A stretch of DNA of 64,000 bases from Devosia sp. Leaf420 (lineage in GTDB: Bacteria > Pseudomonadota > Alphaproteobacteria > Rhizobiales > Devosiaceae), in assembly GCF_001425445.1 (NCBI RefSeq), contig NZ_LMQU01000011.1, positions 248,326-312,325 on the forward strand. The letters run 5' to 3'. A program made the position numbers and the translations under genes. This document shows, in pieces, positions 1 through 9,096 of the stretch (positions within the stretch are counted from its first letter, which is position 1; each line of letters begins with the position of its first letter). The notes under the pieces are model-generated. The model did no database searches and had not been told where the DNA came from. It saw only the letters and a program-made list of their open reading frames with translations.

Positions 1-6
1 CTTCAC

Positions 7-249
7 ATGACCTGGGCCGAAATGAACAAGGTGCTCGCCGATCTCGGTTTGCCGCATGACGTTCCACACGCCGTCAATACCTGGGACGACGTTGAAGGCC
101 TCGCCATCGTCCACGTCGCCGACGATCATTTCATGCTCTACGACGCCGACAATCAGGTCTTTTACGATCCTTGGGAATGGACAGGTCCTTCGACCCAATC
201 CACCCGCCTGCCCTTCAGCTTTGTGCATGTCATGCTGCCAAATAGCTAA
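7..249 (+). CDS. Small hypothetical protein, possibly the C-terminal end of a larger one
   Basis: An 80-residue frame ends in TAA. The reading frame stays open to the window edge, so the first ATG seen here may be internal and the true start may lie outside. The protein is acidic and aromatic-rich, with no signal peptide or membrane segment. The order HVADDHFMLYDAD followed by VFYDPWEW loosely recalls the His/Asp half of papain-like or C39-like folds, where a His strand is followed by a D-P turn. No catalytic Cys is visible because the N-terminal half is absent or does not exist. I do not recognise the family. Confidence 0.45.
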   Translation: MTWAEMNKVLADLGLPHDVPHAVNTWDDVEGLAIVHVADDHFMLYDADNQVFYDPWEWTGPSTQSTRLPFSFVHVMLPNS

Positions 250-353
250 AGAATCCGATTGCCTGATCCATATCACCCGTTACGATAGGAACGGCCGCTG
301 GAGGAGCGGTTGCTGCCGGCCCTGCCCTGGGCGCGGCCAACACGGGCAGATCA

Positions 354-2336
354 ATGCAAAAAACTTGGACCGCCGATAACGGCGACGGCACGTTCACCAA
401 TCCGCTGTTCTATGAAGAATTCTCCGATCCCGACATCATTCGGGTCGGCGAGGATTTCTATATGACCGGCACTACCATGCACACCATGCCTGGTCTGCCG
501 GTGCTCCACTCGACCGATCTCGTCAATTGGACACTCCTCGGCTACGCGCTGGAAACACTCGATCTCGGCCCCGAATTCCGGCTCGACGGCGGCGAAATCT
601 ATGGCCAGGGTATCTGGGCGCCCTGCATCCGCTATCGCGACGGCACCTTTTATATCTTCTCCAACGTCAACAAGCAGAAGACCCAGATTTTTACCGCCAC
701 CGATCCGCGCGGTCCATGGACCCATACGGAGGCTGAATACAATTACCACGATCTCGCGGTGTTCTTCGATGACGATGGCCGGTCCTATGTCGTCTGGGGC
801 TATCGCAATCTGAAAATCGCCGAACTCGACGAGACGCTTCATCGCGTCATCCCCGGCACCGAGCGCGACCTGACACCGCCCGATAGCTTGATGGGCGAAG
901 GCGCACATTTCTATAAGGTCGACGGCAAATACATCATCACCAGCGCCTGGTTCGCCGGCCCCATGCGCATGCCCTGCGCCCGCGCCGACCACATCGACGG
1001 GCCCTGGGAGATCAACCCCGCCATTTCCATCGACGAAGATTTCGGCCTCATGGAAGGCTACAAGATCAAGGGCGCCGGCATTCCTTTTACCCTTGAGCCG
1101 CCATTCGAAATCGTGCCGCCCAACCCGGCTCAGAATGGCCGCCTCAACCTTCATCAGGGTGGCATCGTTGACACGCCGGGTGGCGAATGGTGGGCTTGGT
1201 CGATGATGGACTACAATTCCCTCGGCCGCCTCACTGCGCTCTCTCCCATCACCTGGCACGAAGGCTGGCCCTATTTCGGTCTGCCCGGCAATCTCGGCCG
1301 CACTCCGCGCACTTGGGCCAAGCCCAACGTCGAGAAGGCCTCGCAGCCATCCGTTCCCTGGCCGCAGCGCAGCGACGATTTCGATACGGAGACCCTCAAC
1401 CCGCTTTGGCAGTGGAACCACGTGCCCGTCTCCGAGAACTGGTCGCTGACCGAGCGGCCGGGGCATCTGCGCCTCAAGACCCTCCCCGCTGAAAACTTCT
1501 GGTGGGCGACGAACTCCCTGACCCAGCGCGCTGTCGGACCAATTTCTACCGCCACTGCAAGCGTTGATGGCACAAATCTCAAACCGGGCGACGCTGCCGG
1601 CCTCGCCCTCCTGGGCATGCCCTGGCGCTGGATTGGCCTCGCCCGCACCGAAGCCGGCTACGAAATCCGCCTCTTCGACTATCAAACCGGGAAGACCCTG
1701 ACCGCTCCAGCCACCGGCCCAATCGTCCAACTCCGCGTCGCCTGTGACTTCCTGACCGAAGAGGCCCAATTCAGCTTCTCCTCAGACGGTCAGAAATTCG
1801 AAAATCTGGGCGAGCGGATGATCATGATCTTCCAGCTCAAGACCTTCCAGGGCATCCGCTACGCGCTCTTCGCCTATAACGAACTAGGCCAACCAGGCGG
1901 CCATGCCGATTTCGATCGCATCGATATCGGTGAACCACACCCGCGCGGCCTGATGGAGCCAATCCCTGCCGGTCAGCGCGGTGCGCTCGTCTTGGCCAAT
2001 GCACCCACCAGCGGCTTTACTGCCGATCTAGGCACTGTCGTTGGCGGCCCACCCATGGACCTGCGCGTCGAATCGGGCGAACTCGGCCGGGTCATTCTCC
2101 ATCATGAGGACGGTCCGCTCTCCGTCACGGCGGGCGGTGTGGTCACCGTGGGCGGAGTTACTGGCTCCGCCACCCATTGGCAGTGGATGGAAACCCCAAC
2201 TGGCGAAGTTATCCTCATGTCCATCGCCACCAACCGCTTCCTTCGAATCCACTCCGATGGCCGCGTCCGTGCCGACAGTCCTGGCCCAACCCCGGACGGA
2301 AGAGACGGCACGCGCTTCAGGTTTGTCACAGGCTGA
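354..2336 (+). CDS. Glycoside hydrolase family 43 protein (beta-xylosidase / alpha-L-arabinofuranosidase type)
   Basis: A 660-residue enzyme expected to release xylose or arabinose from short oligosaccharides. Residues about 10-310 look like a five-bladed GH43 propeller. SDPDIIRVG places the candidate catalytic base at Asp25, NYHDLAVFFDDDG the pKa-tuning Asp at Asp133, and GEGAHFYK the acid Glu at Glu182. Residues about 340-550 resemble the beta-sandwich domain usual at the C-terminus of GH43 xylosidases, starting at the DDFDTETLNPLWQWNH segment. A further beta-rich tail of about 100 residues (560-660) is extra and may bind sugar. No signal peptide is seen, so it probably acts in the cytoplasm on imported oligomers. 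The ATG at 354 is the first in frame and its ribosome site is weak. Exact substrate is unknown. Confidence 0.85.
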   Translation: MQKTWTADNGDGTFTNPLFYEEFSDPDIIRVGEDFYMTGTTMHTMPGLPVLHSTDLVNWTLLGYALETLDLGPEFRLDGGEIYGQGIWAPCIRYRDGTFYIFSNVNKQKTQIFTATDPRGPWTHTEAEYNYHDLAVFFDDDGRSYVVWGYRNLKIAELDETLHRVIPGTERDLTPPDSLMGEGAHFYKVDGKYIITSAWFAGPMRMPCARADHIDGPWEINPAISIDEDFGLMEGYKIKGAGIPFTLEPPFEIVPPNPAQNGRLNLHQGGIVDTPGGEWWAWSMMDYNSLGRLTALSPITWHEGWPYFGLPGNLGRTPRTWAKPNVEKASQPSVPWPQRSDDFDTETLNPLWQWNHVPVSENWSLTERPGHLRLKTLPAENFWWATNSLTQRAVGPISTATASVDGTNLKPGDAAGLALLGMPWRWIGLARTEAGYEIRLFDYQTGKTLTAPATGPIVQLRVACDFLTEEAQFSFSSDGQKFENLGERMIMIFQLKTFQGIRYALFAYNELGQPGGHADFDRIDIGEPHPRGLMEPIPAGQRGALVLANAPTSGFTADLGTVVGGPPMDLRVESGELGRVILHHEDGPLSVTAGGVVTVGGVTGSATHWQWMETPTGEVILMSIATNRFLRIHSDGRVRADSPGPTPDGRDGTRFRFVTG

Positions 2337-2354
2337 AACTTCCACCACCCTACT

Positions 2355-2374
2355 CCTCCCCCTTCAGGGGGAGG
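2355..2374. repeat. Short perfect palindrome downstream of the GH43 gene
   Basis: CCTCCCCC and GGGGGAGG form an 8-bp stem around a TTCA loop. It lies 19 bases after the GH43 stop codon. No run of T follows, so it is more likely an intergenic palindromic repeat or RNA-stabilising hairpin than a standard terminator. It resembles in composition the larger palindrome near 59.6 kb. Confidence 0.5.
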
Positions 2375-2502
2375 CAGATTGGGATCGCTGGCGCCAGCAA
2401 TTAAAGTAAACAACCTCCGATACTTGCCTAAAATGCAATCCTTTCTTCGGCGCCTCTCTTCACGGACGCGGCCTATTGTTGCCCCATTACCAGGAGGTAA
2501 CA

Positions 2503-3066
2503 ATGAACCAGCGCATCACGGATGGTGCCGACTACCTAGAGCATTTTGGCGAGATCGAGTCCCTCTCTCCCTCTGAAGCGCGCAAGGGCATTTCTCCCCT
2601 CCCGACCATCAAATTCACGGACGGCAAGATCGTCCATAACGTGATGGTGGATTCGGCGCTTGCCCCATTCCTGCAGCCCGGCCGCACCGGGCGTTACCTG
2701 CTTAGCCGCCTTGGTCGCAGCATGGTCGTCGTTGGCGCCCATATCGAGGGCGAAGGCTATCGCGTGGCGGATCAGGACATGTGGCACGCTCGCAAGAGTC
2801 GCCAGTTGATCTTCACTTTGATTTTCCTCCTTGCAGCCTTGCTGCTCGGCGGCATTGCCTATTTCGACGACCCGACTTTTGGCACCATGACGCTGATCGC
2901 TATCGCATTGACGATCATGAGCTATTTGCCCTACCGGGCCAGCGCCCGCGTGGCCGCGCTCATCGACGGCCTCAACCGCAACGGCAATGCGCCTGTCCGT
3001 GAGGATGGTCCGATGTCCCGGTCTGCTCGCCAGGCCGAAATGCTTTACGCCAGCGCCAATAGCTGA
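2503..3066 (+). CDS. Hypothetical membrane protein with two transmembrane segments
   Basis: A 187-residue protein of unknown function. The ATG at 2503 is preferred over the upstream TTG at 2476 because AGGAGGT sits at 2492-2498, an ideal ribosome site. About 100 hydrophilic residues come first. Then two adjacent hydrophobic segments follow, one beginning QLIFTLIFLLAALLLGGIAY and the next around TMTLIAIALTIMSYLPY. A basic tail of about 45 residues ends the protein. This topology suggests both ends in the cytoplasm. It stands alone between the GH43 gene and nudC, and no catalytic motif is visible. Confidence 0.7.
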   Translation: MNQRITDGADYLEHFGEIESLSPSEARKGISPLPTIKFTDGKIVHNVMVDSALAPFLQPGRTGRYLLSRLGRSMVVVGAHIEGEGYRVADQDMWHARKSRQLIFTLIFLLAALLLGGIAYFDDPTFGTMTLIAIALTIMSYLPYRASARVAALIDGLNRNGNAPVREDGPMSRSARQAEMLYASANS

Positions 3067-3140
3067 GCGCATCGCGTTATTGCGGCTGGGCGAAGCGGCC
3101 TGTGTGTGATGGTATGGATCCCCGTCGAGAGGACCATGCC

Positions 3141-4100
3141 GTGACCCAACATTTTTCCTTTATCTCGGGCGCCCTGGATCGCGCCGCTCATCTGCGCGGC
3201 TCGGACGATATCAGGCAAGACGCGAGTGCGCGCACGCTGGTCCTGTGGCGCGGAAAACTGCTGACGAGCCAAGATGATAGGCCCGTTCTGTCGATGCTCG
3301 ACCATCCGGCGCTGAGCGACGCGCGCGAACCCGGCATCTTTCTTGGGCTCACCGAGGATGGACCGCGCTTCGCGACCGACCTTGCGCTCTGGGTACCGCT
3401 CGAAGATGCTGCGACGATTGGTGAATTTGTTGATCAAAGCCAGCAGGTGCACCCCGCCTGGCCAGAGGCGCGGTTTGCCGAGATTCGGGGCTTGATGCCC
3501 AATCTATCCCCGCTCGACGGAGAGATGATCGCCACCGGTCGCGCGCTGATCGGATGGCATGGATCGCACCGCTTCTGCGCCAATTGCGCCACTCAATCCG
3601 TGGTCGAAAGTGCTGGCTGGGTTCGAAAATGTCCCCAGTGTGGGACGCAGCATTTTCCGAGGACCGACCCTGTGGTGATCATGGCCATCACGCGGGGCAA
3701 TAAAATTCTCCTCGGTCGTGGCCCGAGTTGGCCCGAAGGCATGTATTCGCTTCTCGCGGGCTTTGTCGAACCGGGCGAAACGATAGAAAGTGCAGTCCGC
3801 AGAGAGGTTTACGAGGAAAGCCGGATCACGGTCGGACCTGTCCGCTACGTCGCTTCGCAGCCCTGGCCGTTCCCGATGTCGCTGATGTTTGGGTGCTATG
3901 GGGAGGCGACAAGCGAGGAAATTACGATCGATCCGCTCGAACTTGCCGATGCGCGATGGGTCAGCAAGACAGACGTCATGCAAATCCTTGATGGGACACA
4001 TGAATTTATTTCGCGGCCGCGCAATGGCGCCATTGCGGGTGCGCTTATCGAGGCCTGGGCTAATGATCGGCTGCTCGATCCCGCCTATTGGGGCAACTGA
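3141..4100 (+). CDS. nudC: NAD(+)/NADH diphosphatase NudC
   Basis: This Nudix enzyme cleaves NADH to NMNH and AMP, and family members also remove NAD caps from RNA. Four Cys at about 146, 149, 164 and 167 (FCANC and KCPQC) form the zinc ribbon. The Nudix box runs from GFVEPGETIESAVRREVYEE at 207-226, with the usual final Gly replaced by Arg. SQPWPFPMS at 239-247 is the diagnostic NudC motif. The GTG at 3141 is preferred over the GTG at 3102 because GAGAGG lies about 8 bases upstream and the protein then has a normal length of 319 residues. It is followed by a convergent HAD gene. Confidence 0.93.
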   Translation: MTQHFSFISGALDRAAHLRGSDDIRQDASARTLVLWRGKLLTSQDDRPVLSMLDHPALSDAREPGIFLGLTEDGPRFATDLALWVPLEDAATIGEFVDQSQQVHPAWPEARFAEIRGLMPNLSPLDGEMIATGRALIGWHGSHRFCANCATQSVVESAGWVRKCPQCGTQHFPRTDPVVIMAITRGNKILLGRGPSWPEGMYSLLAGFVEPGETIESAVRREVYEESRITVGPVRYVASQPWPFPMSLMFGCYGEATSEEITIDPLELADARWVSKTDVMQILDGTHEFISRPRNGAIAGALIEAWANDRLLDPAYWGN

Positions 4101-4151
4101 TCTTTTGCAGCGCCATTGGGCACGCTGAGGCTGCCAAAGGGTAGCATTCCG

Positions 4152-4706
4152 CTAACGTTGAGCGAAGGGAACGGGGTATTTCGTTAAAGCCTCGATCTTT
4201 TCGAGGAGGCCGGGCAGTTCCGCGGGTGACTCGATGCGATAATCGGGCACTTCGGACGGATTGGCGGGCTCGTGCGTTCGAAGGGTCGACCAGGCCATGA
4301 AGATGGACGTGATCCCCAGAGCATTGGCGCCGCAGATGTCGCGCGAGAGATTGTTGCCAACCATGACGGTGCGCCAGGTGTCGTCGCGTGTGAGACCGGC
4401 AGCGGCGAGCGCGGCATCGAACATGCGGGCGTCGGGTTTGTGGACGCCGACATCCTCGGAAATGATGCGCGCGTCGAAATGATCCCAGAGACCATGATGG
4501 GTCAGCATGTTGACGAAGGTCTGGCGCGGTCCGTCGGCGACGAGGATCAGCTTGTGGCCGGCGGCCTTCAAACTATCCATCATCTCCTTGGCGCCGGGAA
4601 TAAGATCGGCGCGGATGACGACTTCGCTATCTGGGAGCTTTTCCTCGGTACGCTCGTCGATAAGCGTATCGCCGCAATCGAGGAAAATGGCCTTGAACCG
4701 GCTCAC
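4152..4706 (-). CDS. HAD-superfamily hydrolase, last gene of the ABC importer operon
   Basis: A 184-residue HAD phosphatase of the short-cap class. Motif I is FLDCGDTLID (Asp10), and the later motifs are ILVADGP, KPDARMF and VGNNLSRDICGA. Motif I reads D-x-G-D-T rather than D-x-D-G-T, so the second catalytic Asp is displaced. Activity may differ from typical sugar phosphatases. The GTG start at 4706 overlaps the TGA of the upstream ATPase as GTGA, which indicates translational coupling and rules out the longer frame. Its place at the end of the transporter operon suggests it removes phosphate from a metabolite of the imported compound (inference). Confidence 0.85.
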   Translation of the reverse strand: MSRFKAIFLDCGDTLIDERTEEKLPDSEVVIRADLIPGAKEMMDSLKAAGHKLILVADGPRQTFVNMLTHHGLWDHFDARIISEDVGVHKPDARMFDAALAAAGLTRDDTWRTVMVGNNLSRDICGANALGITSIFMAWSTLRTHEPANPSEVPDYRIESPAELPGLLEKIEALTKYPVPFAQR

Positions 4707-5755
4707 GCCACCGCCCCAACAAGCGAGAGCTCTTCGGCAAAGTGGCAGCGGACCTGACGGCCGCCGGCGACGGTGCGGAGGGCGGGGACTTCGGCGCTGC
4801 ACTTGGCCTGGGCATAGGGGCAGCGGGGATGGAAGCTGCAGCCAGAGGGCGGATTGGCAGCGTTGGCGATTTCACCCTTGAGCGGCACGCGTTTTCGGGT
4901 CCGATTGCCGCGCGGATCGGGCTGAGGGACCGCGGCCATGAGGGCTTCGGTGTAGGGGTGGAGTGGTTTTGAGAACAATAGCTCGGTCGGCGCGACTTCC
5001 ATCAAGCGGCCAAGATACATGACGCCGACGCGATCGGCGATGTGTTCGACCATGCCGAGATCGTGGGTGATGAAAAGATAGGTGAGGCCGAACTGCTCCT
5101 GCAGATCCTGCAGAAGATTGATGTTTTGGGCGGCGACCGAGACGTCGAGAGCCGAGACCGCTTCGTCGGCGGCGATGAAGCTCGGATTAAGTGCAAGTGC
5201 GCGGGCGATGCCGATGCGTTGGCGCTGGCCGCCGGAAAAGGCATGGGGGTAGCGATTGATGAATTCGGGGCGGAGGCCCACGACCTTCAAAAGTTCGGCC
5301 ACGCGATCCTTGATTTCACCGGCATTGCCGACGCCATGGATGACCATGGGCTCGCCGACCAGTTCAAGGAGGGTCATGCGCGGATTGAGCGAAGAATATG
5401 GATCTTGAAAGATCATCTGCATCTCGGCGCGCAGCGGCCGCATTTCGCGGTCGGTGAGCTTTGAGAGATCGACGATTTCGTTATTGGATCGGCGGAACAG
5501 GATCTGGCCGTCGGTCAGGTCATAGGCGCGGAGCATAAGGCGGGCAACGGTGGATTTGCCCGAGCCGCTTTCGCCCACAAGGCCGAGCGTTTCGCCCTTC
5601 TTGATATCGAGCGAGACATCGTCGATCGCTTTGACGTCGCCGACGTGCTTCTTGAGCCAGCCGGCCTGGATGGGAAAATACTTCTTGAGGCCGCGGACGG
5701 AGAAGAGAACGTCATCGGGCAGGCTTGCATGGTTAGGGATCGGAAGCTCAGACAT
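4703..5755 (-). CDS. Peptide/oligosaccharide ABC transporter ATPase (DppF/OppF type)
   Basis: A 350-residue ATPase driving uptake through the paired permeases. Walker A is GESGSGKS, the signature is FSGGQRQRIGIARAL, and Walker B lies in PSFIAADEAVSALDVS. The C-terminal oligopeptide-transporter domain carries the conserved CSFHPRCPYA segment. A central Asp-rich switch (THDLGM) is present. The ATG at 5755 overlaps the previous ATPase gene by 8 bases, which fixes the start and shows one transcript. DppF-type partners normally pair with the DppD-type ATPase found just upstream. Confidence 0.93.
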   Translation of the reverse strand: MSELPIPNHASLPDDVLFSVRGLKKYFPIQAGWLKKHVGDVKAIDDVSLDIKKGETLGLVGESGSGKSTVARLMLRAYDLTDGQILFRRSNNEIVDLSKLTDREMRPLRAEMQMIFQDPYSSLNPRMTLLELVGEPMVIHGVGNAGEIKDRVAELLKVVGLRPEFINRYPHAFSGGQRQRIGIARALALNPSFIAADEAVSALDVSVAAQNINLLQDLQEQFGLTYLFITHDLGMVEHIADRVGVMYLGRLMEVAPTELLFSKPLHPYTEALMAAVPQPDPRGNRTRKRVPLKGEIANAANPPSGCSFHPRCPYAQAKCSAEVPALRTVAGGRQVRCHFAEELSLVGAVA

Positions 5756-6785
5756 GGGCGGCCTCCGCGGCAACGAACTGATCGGCAAAGTGGCAACGCG
5801 ACATTTGCGAGCCAAAGATTTTTTCGGGGGGCACCTGCGTATCGCAGATGCCCGCGACCGCATGGGTGCAGCGCGGATTGAAGGCGCAGCCGGGCGGCAC
5901 GCTGAACGGATCGGGCACCATGCCGGGGATGGTCGGCAGGCGACGACCCTGATCGACGCCGAGACGCGGAATGGAGCGCAAGAGCGCCTGGGTATAGGGG
6001 TGCTTAGCCGCGTAAAAGATGTCGTCGACGGTGGCCGTCTCGACGATCTTGCCCAGATACATCACCGAAACCCTGTCGGCGATGTCGGCGACTACGCCGA
6101 AATTGTGGGTGATGAAGATGATCGCCATGCCCATTTCGGACTGCAATTCCTTGAGGAGTTCAAGGATCTGCGCTTCGGTGGTCACGTCGAGAGCGGTCGT
6201 CGGCTCGTCGGCGATTAAGAGGCTCGGATTGCAGGAGATGGCGAGCGCAATCATGGCGCGCTGGCGCATGCCGCCCGAAAGCTGATGCGGGAAGGCATCA
6301 ACGAGCTGATTGGGCCGCGGCATCTGCACCTTGGCCAGCAGTTCGATGGCCCGTTCACGCGCCGCCTTGCGGTTGAGCCCCATATGGAGCTGGACCGTGC
6401 GCATGATCTGCGCGCCGATCGTGTGGACTGGCGACAGGGCCGTCATAGGCTCCTGGAAGATCATGCCGATATGCTGGCCACGAACCTGGCGCATGGCGCG
6501 GCTATTGCGGCCGAGCGCGGAGAGTTCGTAGGTTTCGCCATTGCGCGGGCGGAAGGTGATACCGCCTTCGGGCGCTGCGGCACGCTTGGGCAGGAGGCGC
6601 ATGATGGCGCGGGCGGTGATCGACTTGCCCGAACCAGACTCGCCGACAATGCCGAGAACCTCGCCCTTGTTGACGTGATAGGAGACGCCGTTGACGGCCT
6701 TTACCAAGCCTTCGCGGAGGGGAAAGTGGACGTGAACATCATCGAGCTCGAGCAGACGCTCGGGGGGCATGTTTTGATTAGTCAT
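5748..6785 (-). CDS. Peptide/oligosaccharide ABC transporter ATPase (DppD/OppD type)
   Basis: A 345-residue ATPase, the first of the pair. Walker A is GESGSGKS, the signature is [12 protein letters not shown], and Walker B lies in [16 protein letters not shown]. The C-terminal family domain has [11 protein letters not shown] with the conserved Cys residues. The ATG at 6785 lies 4 bases after the upstream permease stop. It forms a heterodimer with the next gene product at the cytoplasmic face of the permeases (family knowledge). Confidence 0.93.
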   Translation of the reverse strand: MTNQNMPPERLLELDDVHVHFPLREGLVKAVNGVSYHVNKGEVLGIVGESGSGKSITARAIMRLLPKRAAAPEGGITFRPRNGETYELSALGRNSRAMRQVRGQHIGMIFQEPMTALSPVHTIGAQIMRTVQLHMGLNRKAARERAIELLAKVQMPRPNQLVDAFPHQLSGGMRQRAMIALAISCNPSLLIADEPTTALDVTTEAQILELLKELQSEMGMAIIFITHNFGVVADIADRVSVMYLGKIVETATVDDIFYAAKHPYTQALLRSIPRLGVDQGRRLPTIPGMVPDPFSVPPGCAFNPRCTHAVAGICDTQVPPEKIFGSQMSRCHFADQFVAAEAAHV

Positions 6786-6789
6786 GGTC

Positions 6790-7920
6790 TTATTGCCCAT
6801 AGGGATCGGCCGCATCGCGCAGACCATCGCCGAGGAAATTGAAGGCGAGGACGGTGAGGACGACGGCGCCGCCTGGCGCAAGCAGCCAAGGCGCAAGGGA
6901 AATCGAGCGCAGATTCTGCGCATCCTGCAGCAACACGCCCCAGGAAACGACGGGCGGCCGAAGGCCGAGGCCCAGGAAGCTCAGCGCGGTTTCGCCAAGG
7001 ATCATTTCCGGCACGGCAAGGGTGAGCGCCGCGATGATGTAGGACGTCATCGAGGGCAGCATGTGCTTGGTGATAATGCGATATTCGCTGGCGCCGGAGA
7101 GGCGGGCGGCAAGCACATAATCTTCATTGCGAAGCGCCAGGAACTGGCCGCGCACGACGCGGGCGAGATAGGTCCAGCCGATCAGCGCCAGAATGAAGGT
7201 GATGAGCACATAGACGATGAGCGGATCCCAGACGACGGGAAGCGCCGCCGCAAGGCCCATCCAGAGCGGAATGGTCGGGATGGAGCGGATGAGCTCCATC
7301 AGGCGCTGAATGGCGCCATCGATCCAGCCGCCAAAATAGCCCGAGATCGAACCCAGCGTCAGGCCAAGGACGAAGGCAAAGGCCACGCCGACAAGACCGG
7401 CCGAGAGCGAGACACGCGCACCATGGATCAGTCGCGAAAAGACATCGCGGCCGAGATCGTCAGTGCCCATAAGATTGATCTGGTCGCGGCGGCCGCCTTC
7501 CACGCCGAAGAGATGGATATCGGTCTTGAAGAGGCCAAAGAACGAATAATCACTGCTGGCAACGAAAAGCCGGATCGGGAGCGGTTCGCTGGTATCGGGC
7601 TCATAGCTGACGCGCGTCGTTTCCGGATCGCGGGTGCGCTCCATGGCATAAACGAAGGGGCCGACGAACTGGCCTTCGTGGAAGAGATGGATGCCGGTGG
7701 GCGGCGCCATGGTGCGGAGGCGCTCGACCTTGAACGGTTCATAGGGTGCGACGAACTCGGCAAAGATGGCGCAGAAAGCGAGGATCAGCAGGAACCACAG
7801 CGAGATAACGGCAAGGATGTGCTTGGAGAAGCGACGCCAGATCAGCTGCCAGGGTTTGGCGGAATAGAGATCTTCCTTCTTGGCATTGATCGGTTCGGCG
7901 GCAAGAGTTTGCTCTGTCAT
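6790..7920 (-). CDS. ABC transporter permease (DppC/OppC type) with an enlarged periplasmic insert
   Basis: A 376-residue inner-membrane permease. The binding-protein-dependent transport signature is present around YRIITKHMLPSM in the EAA loop, followed by the C-terminal segments typical of DppC. The protein is longer than the usual 280-300 residues. The extra length lies between the first membrane segment (about 33-53) and the core, roughly residues 75-135. This insert resembles the one seen in permeases for large oligosaccharides rather than dipeptides. It is 10 bases from the upstream permease gene. Confidence 0.9.
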   Translation of the reverse strand: MTEQTLAAEPINAKKEDLYSAKPWQLIWRRFSKHILAVISLWFLLILAFCAIFAEFVAPYEPFKVERLRTMAPPTGIHLFHEGQFVGPFVYAMERTRDPETTRVSYEPDTSEPLPIRLFVASSDYSFFGLFKTDIHLFGVEGGRRDQINLMGTDDLGRDVFSRLIHGARVSLSAGLVGVAFAFVLGLTLGSISGYFGGWIDGAIQRLMELIRSIPTIPLWMGLAAALPVVWDPLIVYVLITFILALIGWTYLARVVRGQFLALRNEDYVLAARLSGASEYRIITKHMLPSMTSYIIAALTLAVPEMILGETALSFLGLGLRPPVVSWGVLLQDAQNLRSISLAPWLLAPGGAVVLTVLAFNFLGDGLRDAADPYGQ

Positions 7921-7930
7921 GGCCTGCTCC

Positions 7931-8917
7931 TCACGCGTAGCGGATGCGCGGATCGAACCACGCCAGGAGAATGTCGGAGATCAGCGTGCCGATGACGGTG
8001 AAGACGCTGAGGATGAGAATGAAGCTGCCGGCAAGATACATGTCCTGCATCTTGAGCGCCTGGAGGAGCAGCGGTCCGGTGGTGGGCAGGTTGAGAACGA
8101 TGGCGGTGATGACATCGCCCGAAAAGAGTGCCGGCAGCGCCCAGCCGACTGTCGAAATGAAGGGGTTAAGCGCAACGCGCACCGGATAGCCCCAGACCAC
8201 CTGACGCTCGGACAGGCCCTGCGCATAGGCGGTCTCGACATAGGGCTTGCCCAATTCGTCGAGCATATTGGCGCGCATGACGCGGATGAGGCCGGCGGCG
8301 CCGCCCGTGCCGAGGACGACGAGCGGAATCCACAGATGCTGCAGGAGGTCGATCAGCTTGCCCCAGGACCAGGGCGCATTCTGATATTGCGAGGAGAAGA
8401 GCCCGCCGACATCGAGCTGCATATAGACAAAGGCGATCCACATCAGGATCAGCGCGAGGAGGAAATCTGGCGTGCCCTTGCCGAGGAAACCGAAGACGGT
8501 GAAGACATAATCGAGTACCGAATATTGGCGCGTGGCCGAATAAACGCCGACGGGAATGGCGATGAGCCAGGTGATGATGAGGCTGGCGGTCGAAAGCGCG
8601 AGGGTTATCGCGAGGCGATCCCAGATCAGGCTTGAAACCGGGGCATTCCAATCGAGCGAATAGCCGAAATCGCCACGGAAGATGATCGCCGTGATCCAGC
8701 GCCAATATTGGACGAGCATGGGATCGTTGAGGCCGAGGCGCTCGCGCATGGCGGCTTCCTGCACGGCCGAAATATATTCCCCGCCCTGGCGGAGCTGGGC
8801 GACATAGGCGGTGACGTAATCACCCGGCGGCAGCTGGATGATGACGAAGGAAATGAACGAGATGAAGAGCAGCATCGGGATCGCCAGAAGCAACCGCCGA
8901 AGAATAAAGGCGACCAT
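7931..8917 (-). CDS. ABC transporter permease (DppB/OppB type)
   Basis: A 328-residue inner-membrane permease. It begins MVAFILRRLLLAIPMLL, the usual N-terminal membrane segment of DppB proteins, and has about six hydrophobic segments with the EAA loop around GYPVRVALNPFI. It follows the binding protein after a 179-base gap holding a strong stem-loop, and precedes the second permease by 13 bases. Together the two permeases form the channel. Confidence 0.92.
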   Translation of the reverse strand: MVAFILRRLLLAIPMLLFISFISFVIIQLPPGDYVTAYVAQLRQGGEYISAVQEAAMRERLGLNDPMLVQYWRWITAIIFRGDFGYSLDWNAPVSSLIWDRLAITLALSTASLIITWLIAIPVGVYSATRQYSVLDYVFTVFGFLGKGTPDFLLALILMWIAFVYMQLDVGGLFSSQYQNAPWSWGKLIDLLQHLWIPLVVLGTGGAAGLIRVMRANMLDELGKPYVETAYAQGLSERQVVWGYPVRVALNPFISTVGWALPALFSGDVITAIVLNLPTTGPLLLQALKMQDMYLAGSFILILSVFTVIGTLISDILLAWFDPRIRYA

Positions 8918-9055
8918 GACCTGTCTCCGGGAGCGAACGCCGATCCGGTGGGGCGGGATCGCGCGCTCTCACTTTTAGTTGGTGCATCGCGGCGCCGAAC
9001 GGGGGCCGGCCAAATCAAGGCGATGCGGGCAGTCTTTTCCGCTTGGGGAAAGAGC

Positions 9056-9086
9056 GCCGGCCGCGTCGGGAGGAAGCGCGGCCGGC
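9056..9086 (-). terminator. Intercistronic stem-loop between the binding protein and permease genes
   Basis: GCCGGCCGCG and CGCGGCCGGC form a perfect 10-bp stem around an 11-base loop. It begins 10 bases after the binding-protein stop. The downstream side has only a short pyrimidine run, so it looks like a partial terminator or a 3-prime stabiliser that makes the binding protein more abundant than the permeases. Confidence 0.75.
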
Positions 9087-9096
9087 ACGGGGGGGC

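Noticed and set aside
351..1769. A 472-codon minus-strand frame opposite the GH43 gene
   Set aside because: The plus-strand GH43 protein has recognisable catalytic motifs throughout. The minus frame shows none.
6784..7995. A 403-codon plus-strand frame rich in charged residues
   Set aside because: It is opposite the DppC-type permease gene, whose membrane segments and transporter motifs are clear.
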